Part shown: piece by piece, positions 13,801 to 25,100 of the stretch | Layout: every line of letters starts with the position of its first letter | Position numbering within the stretch: the stretch's first letter is position 1 | DNA from: Cheilinus undulatus | Taxonomy: Eukaryota > Chordata > Actinopteri > Labriformes > Labridae | DNA length: 64,000 nucleotides | Reading direction: 5' to 3' | NCBI RefSeq assembly: GCF_018320785.1 | Contig: NC_054873.1 | Coordinates: forward strand, 28,920,196 to 28,984,195 | Translations under genes and position numbers: made by a program | Notes under the pieces: generated by a model | The model's input: only the letters and a program-made list of their open reading frames with translations | The model's database searches: none | Told to the model about the DNA's origin: nothing

Positions 13801-14879
13801 TTCAGCTGTGTTGAGTTGTGAATTTTCATGCAATGTCTAATGTACCTTCTTTGCCCTCTTTTCATAAGCAAAAGCAATTTCTCTCCTCTGTGCATAGGTC
13901 CGTTTTGTGAGGACGTCAATAATCGTCTGTTCATCCACTCCTGATATTAGAATGAAATGATAAACAAATGTACATCAGAGATATCAGGTGAGACAGAATA
14001 GATACAACTCTGCTTAGTTAAGATACATCTTAGTTGATATTTAAGGATGTTAATCTCAGTGAAATACAGCTGACTCTGTATGAATAAGAAATTAAATTAA
14101 TTACAAAGTATTGCTAGTATTGTGCTTTAGGAGAGCCCAGCTGATACAATTGTGTTTTTTTAGCAGAGAAATATTGTACAAAGTAACATTACATTTAAAA
14201 AAGAACTCAAATATCATTTAGAAAACAGATATAGCTCATTTTCTTACAACCTTTCCATTTGGATCCAGAGGAAACTTAAAGATTTTAGTAAGCTGGTTAG
14301 TAAGTTCACATCATTATCCAAAAGTTTAAGACATTCTAGTCCATACGTTGCATAGTTAAGTAAAAGCTTCTGAGTGTGGATTCTGCTTTAATTGGTCTAA
14401 AAAATGTAGTTCAAAAGGCTTACAGTCAGCCTTTTGCCAATCCCTCTCAGACTTAAGCCAAAACAGACCAGAGCTGTGCCAGCTCTGAGGCAAAGACTTG
14501 GAGGTGTTCCCAGTATGGTCAGAGCATTTTAAGCTGACTCAAAAATACCAGCTCTTCATCTGCACAGAGGAGCGGCAGAACCAAGCACTGTTTTTTTTTT
14601 CAACATGTACCGTACTGTGTCTTACCTTTGGTTTTGATGGCTGTCTCTATTCTCGCAGCATCTCTGTCAGGGTCAAAGTCCACTGCAGGTACCACAGTGG
14701 GGCATTTGGGTTCATCAGACTGTGGATCCAAAGAAATGAGCACATTACCACCTTTAATTTACAAGTATATAGAATCTCTTTTATGTATTGTGTAATTTAC
14801 ATCATAAAATGTTAAAAGAATTTTGCCTTACCCCAACATTCACACATAGTTGTCCCAGAAACTCTGCTACCATAGCCAT
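10835..14879 (-). CDS. anxa2: annexin A2, complete, 12 coding exons
   Basis: Annexin A2 binds acidic phospholipid membranes in a calcium-dependent way, pairs with S100A10 (p11), and acts at the plasma membrane and endosomes. Coding exons in transcript order: 14832-14879, 14626-14719, 13846-13940, 13641-13754, 13381-13471, 12488-12567, 12339-12398, 11736-11829, 11542-11637, 11328-11386, 10987-11109, 10835-10894. They join in frame to 337 codons (human has 339), with the classical annexin exon sizes 95, 114, 91, 80, 94, 96, 59 and 123. Calcium-loop motifs are visible in the four repeats: GVDEQT (about residue 47), GLGTDEET (118), GVKNKGTD (about 200) and GKGAKEK (278). The C-terminus reads [17 protein letters not shown]. 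The N-terminal helix [11 protein letters not shown] keeps the hydrophobic V, F/I, L, L pattern used to bind S100A10. The Tyr23/Ser25 segment of mammalian ANXA2 is not recognisable. It could be called anxa2a or a fish annexin paralogue; ice2/rora synteny favours anxa2. Confidence 0.96.
11454..11472. repeat. poly(T) run in an anxa2 intron
   Basis: A 19-base T homopolymer (poly(A) on the gene strand) between the exons at 11328-11386 and 11542-11637. It may be the tail of a lost retroposon; no body is recognisable beside it. Confidence 0.8.
12690..12790. repeat. probable dispersed-repeat fragment in an anxa2 intron
   Basis: The text tttttcaaggtaggggtcctg ... tggggggtcaccaagggg resembles a common fish repeat based on 'gggtc ... 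ggtcacc' motifs. It sits in the intron between the exons at 12488-12567 and 13381-13471. No termini could be defined. Confidence 0.3.
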
Positions 14880-14889
14880 GTTGTCTTTC
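14880..14889 (-). other. anxa2: anxa2 exon 2 5' UTR segment
   Basis: The exon carrying the start codon begins at 14889 after the acceptor ctttgacag. It leaves ten untranslated bases before ATG at 14877-14879. The ATG is the first in the exon, and a second in-frame ATG follows two codons later. The first is preferred because it gives the expected N-terminal helix length. Confidence 0.8.
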
Positions 14890-15546
14890 CTGTCAAAGGT
14901 GAAAAACTTTCAACATCAAACTTCTCATATTGAAATCAGTGTAATCCTATCACCGACTCTCTTTAACTATTCAAGAGGTCATGTTTGTTTAGGCTTAAAA
15001 TGTAATCACTTGAGCCACAGTAGAGATATCTTTGTAACAAAGGCAGAAAACCCTTATTCAATTAGGGAGTTGATTTTGAAAATACTGATTCATACAAACA
15101 ACCAAAAGAGACTTAGGCATACTTTTTTTACTTTGCATTCCCCGCTTTGTCAATTTCAGGAGAGTTTCTGTTACAGATTCAATGGTAGTTCACTCATTCA
15201 AATCCTCCTTCAGCCTGTTGCACATCCCGAAAAGAACCTCAGTGAGACACACCCTGGAAAATGTGCTTCTCTGCTCCTGTCTGGTATGATTGAGTACAGA
15301 AATGTACACAAAAGAGAAGTGGTTGGAGAGTTCAGGATGGAGAGCAGAAGTTCACCCTTTAATTCAACAAAACTCAGGAAAGTGACCCTTCGTTTTCCTG
15401 GCTGAACGCAAATTTTGTGGAAAACACTTGACATGACTCTGCCACAAGTTGGAAATTTCCCTAAAATCATCCTGCAGTGTGAGTTAATCTCAGAGGAAAC
15501 ATTCAGCTTTGTTACATTTTCAAATAAACTTAAGGAATGAACTTAC

Positions 15547-15640
15547 CTTAGTTGTAAAAGTTGAGAAGATGCAGAGATTTGCTTGGCCGATGTTTAAGTG
15601 GAAATAGTGTGTTAGCTTTAACTTCTCTGACACAGGAAGA
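15547..15640 (-). other. anxa2: anxa2 non-coding exon 1 (5' UTR), start approximate
   Basis: On the minus strand the sequence ...CTTTTACAACTAAG is followed by a consensus donor GTAAGT, giving an exon end at 15547. Vertebrate ANXA2 genes start with a non-coding exon, so this is the likely exon 1 joined to 14889. The transcription start is not visible; the upper coordinate is only a guess. Confidence 0.6.
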
Positions 15641-15661
15641 CACTTCCCTTTTCACCTCCCC

Positions 15662-15668
15662 TGACTCA
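15662..15668. promoter_or_regulatory. AP-1 consensus site in anxa2 promoter region
   Basis: TGACTCA is a perfect palindromic AP-1 (Fos/Jun) site about 115 bases upstream of the exon 1 donor, in a pyrimidine-rich proximal region. Function is inferred from motif and position only. Confidence 0.4.
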
Positions 15669-15944
15669 GATTACCTCCCCCTTTTCATGCCCATGTGACT
15701 CCACCCTGTTCTACAAGAAGCTACTGGAGGCGTACACTTCTGAAGCTTTGTTCAAACTTTGCACACTGCTCTGTTTCTTCAAGGGATTTTTGAAGGCAAT
15801 GTCTAATGCAGACTGACTGAACATGGACTAGACAATAAAAACTTGGTAATGTGTGGATTAAAGCAGTCATACCTTAAAGGAGACTTAGAGGAAAGTTTAA
15901 TGTCTCTGTTTTTACAAAACTTTACAACAGACAACATAACAAAC

Positions 15945-15950
15945 TTTATT
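15945..15950 (-). terminator. ice2: ice2 poly(A) signal
   Basis: AATAAA on the minus strand, about 180 bases past the ice2 stop codon. It puts the ice2 3' end only about 300 bases upstream of anxa2 exon 1, so the two genes are packed head to tail. Confidence 0.6.
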
Positions 15951-16128
15951 AACAAAAATATAAATTCCATATTCTCAAAATGCTTTAACAGTCAAAGTAA
16001 ACATTACAGTATTTTCCTGTGTAAAATCATTCTTATCAGCTTTCTTTCTAGTACAGGTCCAGCTCCTCTTCTGACTGACCCTGCATGCTGCAAAATGATA
16101 TGAATGACATTTAAAGTCTTCTTACACA

Positions 16129-19100
16129 TTATTTAATTGACTTCTTTATAAGATTTTGAATGTAATTATTACGTCTTGTTGCACGGTTCTTTTTCTTCTT
16201 CTTTTTACCTCCTGCATTCCTGTTTTGGTTCATCTGTCCAGCTCCTTGGCTGTTAGTCTGGGATGGACCATTTTTCACTTTCTAGAGGGAGACAGAAGAG
16301 CTGTTAATACCTTTTAATATCTTCAGCTGAATTCAAGAAGCACGATAGCGTTATGCCTCCCCTAAAAAGCAAAAAGGTCAGCTGTAAGTGATGGCAACAC
16401 AAATGAACATGTGAAAACTGGTTTCATCAGCTATTTTAAGAGTTAAAAGATGTGTTGATGTCTTTGCTATGAGGAATTCCAGACAGGCATCCCATGAATC
16501 TCACCGTGTGTACACCATAAAACCCTGCTGAGCTGCTGCTGATATTGCTCTGCTCTCTTTTGTCCCTGTTGTTGGTTTTGGGCTTGTGCAGTCAAACTTT
16601 GCCATGGTTTGCTGATTCAGCTTATCTGATATGAAAATGGCTGAGGGTTTTTCACTTACCACAACTTAGTGAAAGACTGCGATCTTGGGGCTTATGGAGA
16701 ATATGTGTGTGGAAGAATGTCTAATGAACGGTGAGGACTTCCTCACTTTTAACCAATTAACACACAAAAACTTTCAACAACAATGTTTCTTCCTTGACCT
16801 CCACTGCTGTAACATTTTCACGTCATAAACAAGACAAACCTTTATGATGGGGGTTAACGGGAAGGTGCAGGGGACACGGCCATGCTTCAGGTGGAAAGGA
16901 AGTACCACAGCTGGATCAACAGGTATCCATGGTATGATCCCAGAGGCAGGAGGCTGTGGGACAGCACTGTGGATCTGATGCAGGTTGTAAGACCCCCGAA
17001 TCACTTTCCCAGTTGCTGCTTTTAATATGGTCACAAAGGGATTACCAGCCTCATGTGTAAGCAGGTACTGCCCTTCCTCTAACCTACAAAACCAAATGAA
17101 GTCATTGAGGGTGTGTTAAAGACAAAACAACCCCACTAAAACATGTCATGGCACACTCAGATTTTTGTAGGTGAATGTGGCCTTAAGAAAGCAGAAGGTA
17201 AAGCATGAATTGTGTGTCGTTGAGCAATCGATTGAGTAATTCTCCAGCACAGACATGAGGGCAGAGTAACGCCACATATTTAGCCAAAGGCTGTCTGTCA
17301 GGATTGACTGTTCAATAATTTCATCATCTCTGGGGTGGGTGTGAGGACAAATGTTTAGAGTCAACTCATCTGCAAATCTTCCAGAAAGACCTCACCCTTA
17401 TAGACAAGCGATATACATTAGTATCAATTTAGAAAAATAAACTGAAGTCTGAGAAATTAAATAAGGAAATGTTTGAATCAAGTGCAAGCTAATGTTATTT
17501 TGTTTCCAAGTCTCAGAAGAAAATGCTAACAAAAAAATGTGGGGGAGGTTAGAACAAATAAACTTAAGGATGCTATATGTCCTGAATACCTTACCCGGTT
17601 AGTTTTTTTAGGAGGTGGTGCAGTATATTGAGAGACTTGGAAGGCCTGTGGATTGAAAAGAAACATCAAGATGTCAAAGCTCATCGGCTTTCTCCGGGAT
17701 GTACAACACAAACTCATAACAAAGGCAGAGTCACTGAGAATGACAAAAATGGAAAGGCTGGATTATATTGACTTGCTAAGCTGTTACAGTGGCCAGATTC
17801 CATGTCTGTCATCGGGCAGGTCCATTATGCAGAACTCCAATTTGAAAACGTCTAAAAAATTACAGGACCAATCAGAGGAGAACAAGGAGGTAGCTATGGG
17901 CATGGTCTAGTCGAACCGCAAGCCAGGAAACTATGGCTGATGCCTGTGAAGTAATTGGCTCAGATGTAGCTGTAATGGCAGCAATTATCAGAAGGGGATA
18001 TTTCCATCGGAAAAGAAGAACAAAGAATCACACTAAAAGCTTTCCTTGGAAAAGTTGGTTTCGTTATTTTCCTGACCAACTTTAGTATGAATTTTTTTCA
18101 CAAATATGCTCCATTGTTAAGAAACAAAGGCACCTGCTGTTGACCTCAGAGACTTGGCAAAAGTATGGTACTCACGTTCTGTTCTTTAGTGGAAGGACAG
18201 ATAATTGTGTGAAAAATACACTGGTAGAAGGACTGATTCAGCTCTTTTACTGGAGTTAAGATAAAGTACAGGCTCTGAAATGTACTGAAGTACAAAAGTA
18301 AGAATACATTTTTACCATTCATGAAACACAATATCTCTCTGATAATTCTGCGAAATGAAAACGTTCCAGGTGCTCAAAATCGGATAGTTTTTTGTTTTAT
18401 GTTAACAACCTGCATAATGCTGGTACAGACAAAACTAGAAAAGCACTCAGAGAGTGCAGACCTTCTCCATTAGCCCTATCTCCCAATTGTGAAGAACCCT
18501 TTAGAAAACTCCTGGATTCGTCCCCATGTGCCCCCCACCACAGCATTCGCCAACTACTCACTCCCCAGTGGGGTGGAAACATGGTGAGGCAAAGCACTGG
18601 CTTTGCTTTGACAGTTCTAGAATAAAGGCTGCTCAGACTATGAGTTCATTACACACCTGTCTACCTGTCCGTACGCTGTGAATACGATTTTTGACACAAC
18701 AAAGCCGTCTGAGCTGAGATCAATTCTGTTATTCAGAAACAATCAGAAGTTTTTCTTCACCACTTAATTCATAGACCAGGAAAATGAGAAACCAGAGACC
18801 TGGAAGAGTGGCACCAGCCAGAAAGGAAAAAATTGGGGACGCGCCGGTGGTGAGAAGGACCCATGGTCCACATAGAGATATGAATGAAGTGATGAGGCTG
18901 CGACAGAATGTGAGCAGACTGAATCAGGCCCTCAACTGAGAGAGGGGGGAAAGAGCACTGGAAAAGAAGCAGCTAATCAAAGAGTTGGAGGAGACAAAAA
19001 AGAAGGTGACTAAATTTGCAAAAGAAAAGAAACATTATCAGAGCCGATGCACTGAGCTGGAGAAACAGCAGCAGAATGGCAACGTCTCCATGCAGGGACA

Positions 19101-22100
19101 GAATGGAAAGAGAGGCCGCACTGAGGAAGACATGCAGGTGGACAGCAACGACTCCTGATGCGAGAGTTTAGCTGACTTCCGTCTCAAGCGTGTGCAACAA
19201 GAGCTAGAGAAAGCCAAAGATGATCTCCAAGCGCTTGACTTGAAGTATCATAGAGACATGCAGAGTGCCACGATGCAGTACCACACCTTGAAAAATGACC
19301 TGCAGAAAGAATGGCTGAAAACAACATCCGCTGTCAGCACATGGCAGAAGAGAACAACGTCCTGCTGCAGAAGGTGCAGATGCTTTGGACAGAGGTTGAG
19401 AACCTAAAAACCCAACTCACATCCCAGCGTTCCAACCAGAAAGATCTCCAGGAGCTTCAAATGGTTTACAAAAACAATGTTGACCAATTTGAACCTCAGA
19501 TCCAGCAGGAGAGAAATAACAGCAACCTTCTGAAGGAAAAGCTGCATCAGGCTGAATAGCAGAAAACATCAGAGAGCCAGGTCGTCATGCAGCTCAGGGC
19601 TGAACAGGACGCCCTGCATCAGACGTCAGCTCAAGATGTTGCAATGGGTGCCACCATACATCCAATCCATACCGGAAGTCTCAACTGGAAGTTAGTTAAT
19701 TAGCTTGCTCCCTCCCTTGCCCCCACGTGCTCCTGACTGCTTCTTCCCCTGCTGCAGGTAGCAGCGGACCATAGTTTAGAGTGAAGCTACTGCTCTGCCA
19801 TGGAATAAACCTGACCATCGATGGCTTTCATACTCACTGAAAAGGTAAGACAATACTTCAAACCACGTGAAATCTATTGTTATGTGTTTTGGAGTTATCT
19901 TGCACTCGTTAGTATGTGCGCTAACATGAATGCTAACGAGCTAACACCAACACTGAAAATTATTGAATCTACTCAATAATGCTGCTTCAGTTGTAAATGA
20001 GTCATGATGTCTGTCTGCTAGGACTGAGGTAACGGGTTGTTATGCTGTCTGCTTGTTTCCAAATGACTGTATATTATATGTTTACAGCGTAGCCGACCGC
20101 TAATGCTCAATAAATACAGCTGAGTGGAGTTACCACTTGCTGTGAAACTTTCACTTTCTGGATCCTGTGAATTATATCAGAGTATGTCTGTTTTATGGCT
20201 TTGAACACATAGTTTGTGCTAAAATACAAACTTTATAACACTCTGCTTTTCAAGAGAGATGTTCTATAAGCAGAGCTAAGATACTGTTATGAATGAGGTT
20301 TGTAAAGAAATACTAGTTGGTAACGTTGAGTCATCAGACCAAATAAAACATAGAAATGCTGTAGGTAGTACTACAGGATTATTGTAATGTATTACACTGC
20401 TCTCTAAATATGGGTGTATTGTTTTTCCAGATACAAGGAAACAACAGTGATGGAGAGTCTGAAGCTCACCTGAACCTCCACCATGAAGCAGATGTGATTA
20501 TCACATCATCCTGCATTAGTAAGTGGAGATAATCTAAGAGGTGTGCACATGTAAACAGTGCTTCTATGCATATACAACAGGATATTTCTATATCAGATAA
20601 CAGAAATACTCAAAATCTGTTTGTAACATAACTTCAGCTGAACAATGTCAGGCGTGGCTGGGAGACTCCTAAGAAAGAGGACTCAAATCTCAGCTGACCC
20701 CTGGTTCCTGCACTGCTTCCAGGAGTTGTACCCCATAAGTCCCTGATCTGGCTCAGATGATGGTATGTCAAACACATGACCACAGTCCTAACATCTCTCA
20801 TCATCATATTTGTGACATGCTACAGTGGAGAATTTAAGGATCCAGTCCTTTGTACAATCATACTAAAGCATATTTTACCTACAGTACTGGAAAAACAAAA
20901 TGTACAGTCTTATTGGTGGGGTGTCATCACAGTATGAATAACATACTTCTCAAAATTATACAAATGTTTATACCTTATATTACTACTGTGCATGTCTGAA
21001 TAATGCTTTTAACAATTAAATGAGTTGGAAGTATTTTTTTCTAGCTCCTGCACACCTGAGCTTTCTTCTCAGGTAGCTCTGTTCCTACTGTTTAATCAGC
21101 ATCAAGGTGTTACATGCACCGAGATCTGCAGAGTTGAGCTGGAACAAGTACTTCCTAACAGGAATGCTTTGTAACACTGCATTTAGAAACTCATTTTTTC
21201 TCTCCCTCTCCCTCTAGGAGAACACTTCAGCCACTGAAAAAGTCAAGAAGACTGAGCTGAGGTCCCAGCTCACTCTCCAGCTCCAAGAAAACACAAAGCT
21301 CTCCAATGAACTCAAGGATTTTAGAGAGCTTTCCATGCCTCCAAAAAGGAAACGTCAGCGACTGGAGGAGCAGTGAGAGGCCAAGATGAAGAAGGGAACG
21401 TCTGACCTCAGATATCCACATACACAGCCATACCCATGATCTGTGCTTCATTGCGCAGAGCTCTGGACATGCTTCCAGTCACCTTCAGTCGGAGCAAAAC
21501 CGTGGTGCTGTGGAGCGCAGTGCAGCCATTGTACATGGAAATTGCAGTTGAGACGAGAAATTCAGAAATGGTGAAGAAATCATCTATCTGAATGGCTCTC
21601 CCCTCCACCTCATTACACATTTTCCAAAGGGGGCATGGTGGTGCAGTGTTAAGCACTGTACAAATAACAAAAAAAACAAAAACAATAAAAGACCTTCAAT
21701 GTTACATTCCTGCATATAAAGTTTCATTGTTAAGCTACAAGTTGTTTTATAATAAAATGATCGAGATCCCAAACTCCAATATTAAACATTGTCTCTGCAA
21801 TCTTTTAAACACTTCCAGTGTTTGACAAATAATTCCTCTTTGCTGAAAGTTTATAAATAGAAAACATCTTTATTGGTTGATTTCAAATACTTTTTCCCTG
21901 TTTTTCCAACTATTGGAAAGACAGGTCCAGGTATACTGTGAACAAAGTCTGTTGAATTTTCAAGACATACGCAAGTATTGGTATAACATTACCAGGTTAA
22001 AATGCCACTGTATATGATTGTGAATTGTCATTAGTTTCATCTCTAGTAGGTAAAGGCTGCCACACATAAAGATTTTTAAAATCTTGACCTATTTATAAAA

Positions 22101-25100
22101 TTTTAGAGACCACACATGGCAACAAATTCTGACTAATTTTACTGTAAATTTTGTGTAGTAGTGTGTGGTGTAGACGTATTTCTAACTGTAATCACTTTCA
22201 CTTGTGTTTACATTTAAAAAAATTCTCCCATCCTCTAGGGACCAAAAAGTAAAAACATAATCACTCTGTGATAAAAAGTCTTTAAAATATTGAGATATTT
22301 ACAAAAAAGTCCTTGCACATTTTTGAATTGGCCAAACTTTTTAAAGCAGTTCTTTTCTGCATTGACAAAGAGGGCAGCATTAAAGGCTCTCAGCCTCTCT
22401 GTTCTTTCCACTATGAGCTATGCTAAAACAGGTTATATCACACTTTATCATCAGTTTTACTCCAGCTGTTCTTTATGACCAAGTGAAATGGTTTGTACAT
22501 CCTTTTCAAGTAAATACGAAAACATTTATTTCCAGTAACAAGCAGGAGGGTATACTTCACTTTCAGGTGGTAAAACCAGTGTAAACCTGCTAAAAAATGA
22601 ACATGAAACTCTTAATTTTATTGTAAAACTTTCTGTGCCCACTGTCTAACAAGGACCAAAGTAACAACACCTGTCAATGAATTTGCCTGTTTATTTGAAA
22701 TGTTTAGTTGCAAATGCCAGTAGGCATAACTAGTGTTTAAGGTGGTGCAATGGCAAAAAGGTGTCATTTTTAAGGAATAAATAATATTCTTTAAAGCTCT
22801 AAGTATACTTATTTTACTTCTAATATGGTAAATGAGGTATAGCATATTAACAAAATATACTATATATATATATACACACAATACAATATAATAATATATA
22901 TATATATAAAAAATATATATATATAAATAATAATATATATATACAATACATATATATACAGTACATTTTTCATGTGAGGTGGTACATCCCACGTAAAAAT
23001 GTTATTACCATAAAGTTCTGAATTTTATTTTAAGAATAAATATATTCACTTTTTAACTAGAACAATGTCATTGACCCTTTAAGAGTAACTTCAAACTAGA
23101 AAAGCACTCGGAGAGCGCAGACTTCCACCTTTGGCCCTTTCTCCCAATTGTACAGAAACCCTTTAAAAAATTCCTGGATTCATGCCCATGTGCCCTCCAC
23201 CACAGCATTCACCGACTACTCCCTCCCCATGGGGTGGAAACATGGTAAAGCATTGCTTCGCTATGGGTGGACTGTCATGGTGGAAGCACTGCCTGCCGGT
23301 GCCAACAGATGCACTGACAGTCTCACCCATGGTCTCACTGGACGACTAAAAGTCATGGCAGAGGGTGAATATTCCTCTGTTCCTCCCAGCATTGTGAGTA
23401 TTCTCGCTACAATTCGCTGTCTTTCTCTCTGTTATGCTCCGACTCGTCTCCTCGACCGGGCATGCGTCTTTCAAACTCTATAAACTCCAAAACTCTGAAT
23501 AGAAACACACCCACAAATGCTGCTTGGATTGAAGTTACTCATGTCTGCCATCTCCTGATGTAAAGTGGTAACAGCGCAGACCTCGGCCATTAGTCCTATC
23601 TCCCAAAAGTACAGAATCCTTTAAAAAATTCCTGGATCCACACGGTGATCTGGATAAGTCCCAAAATTTAATCAGTTCTTCCTTTTGCCATTTCTGACAT
23701 TTCCTGAAAATTTCATCAAAATCTGTCCATAACTTTTTGAGTTATGCTGCGAACAAACAAACTAACAAACAAACCCACCCAATCACATAACCTCCTTGGC
23801 GGAGGTAAAAAACACTGAATGTAATCTGGTTTTGCTGCCAGGCACATTCCAAACAGAATGATCATGACTGAACTGACCAGAGGTCCTGCATAAGTACCTA
23901 GATCATTGTAAACAGCTTTGATCACTTGGTGGGTATAACATCAGAGATATAACAGATTCACTCAGGAGTACCACAAGTTTCTGTACTGGGCCCTCTGTTA
24001 TTCATTAGCTATATTACTTGCCTTGGACAAAATAATTCCAATTATTCTATTCATTTTATGCTGATGATATGGTTATTCACTGCTGTGCATCAGCTGCAAC
24101 TTTTTCTAAATGCGGACAAAACTAAACTTGTGTTTTTTACTTCTTCGAGAACAGGCAAAGAATTACATTGTCTGAGAAAATTGTTCCTAAATACGATCAT
24201 GAAATTACGTTGGTATCTTCTTTATAATAGCGGGCTGCAATGCGGTGCAGCCCCTCACAGCAAGACGGTTCCTGGTTCGCTCCCCCGTTAAGACATTTCT
24301 GTGTTGTTAGCAGGTTCTCCCTGTGCATGCGGGTTGAAACAAATAATGAGCCTGTTTACAATATAAGGAGAAGAATGTACAGATATTTGTGTCTAAATGT
24401 AGGGAGTAAAAGTAAAAAGTTGTAAGACCTCATGTTAAGCAGTTTAGATACCAGAACTGTACATGCCCAATACCTCATTACATCTTCTCGCTCTGATTGG
24501 TCCAATCTCATCCGATCACTTCCCAAGAACTTTTTAAAAGGTTCTGTTCTTCAGAGACAGTTTGCATGGGCAGCTGCCCAGATGGATTGAATTATATACC
24601 ATACATTGGATATATGGAAGTTATTCTGGCATATCATTAACATTTATGTATTTACTGAATGAATTTCCAAACGAAAACCTCCTAGGTAACTTAATTAGAG
24701 CAGGATGATTACATTAATCCTAATCATCAGCTCACATCTGTAGTAGTGGCACTCACTTGAACCCACACGAGATGTTCTGTTTCCAGGCGTCGGGCAGCTT
24801 TCTCAGCAGAGCTACTTTTGATGTGAATGCATCAATGTGAGCTACGGAGGAAGACAAAGGGGGGTGAGAGATATACCAAGAAAAGAACAAGAGCTAATGA
24901 GCACCCACATCAAGAGCTTCATTTCATCATCAATGCCATTCATGGTGCTTATAAAGAAATTAGTCTGTGATGGCTCGCATTGTTGTAGCATTGTTTCAAG
25001 CTTGAGTGGGAGGTAAGAAAAGCTTGTTGGTTCTGTCTCCTTTTGCTATTTCCCACTTAAAATGGTGAAGACTGCTTATTTCTGTGGCATCTTCCTTTAA

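Noticed and set aside
14788..15405. 205-codon plus-strand open frame
   Set aside because: It is antisense to anxa2 exon 2 and intron 1, has no family resemblance, and the minus-strand gene model explains the region.
17146..17364. Open minus-strand frame between ice2 exons 13 and 14 (ICPHTHPRDDEIIEQS ...)
   Set aside because: Joining 17595 directly to 17083 keeps frame and continues the conserved C-terminal domain without a gap, so an extra exon is not needed. No acceptor/donor pair clearly bounds it.
22618..22992. 124-codon minus-strand frame rich in Tyr and Ile
   Set aside because: Produced by the TA microsatellite block.
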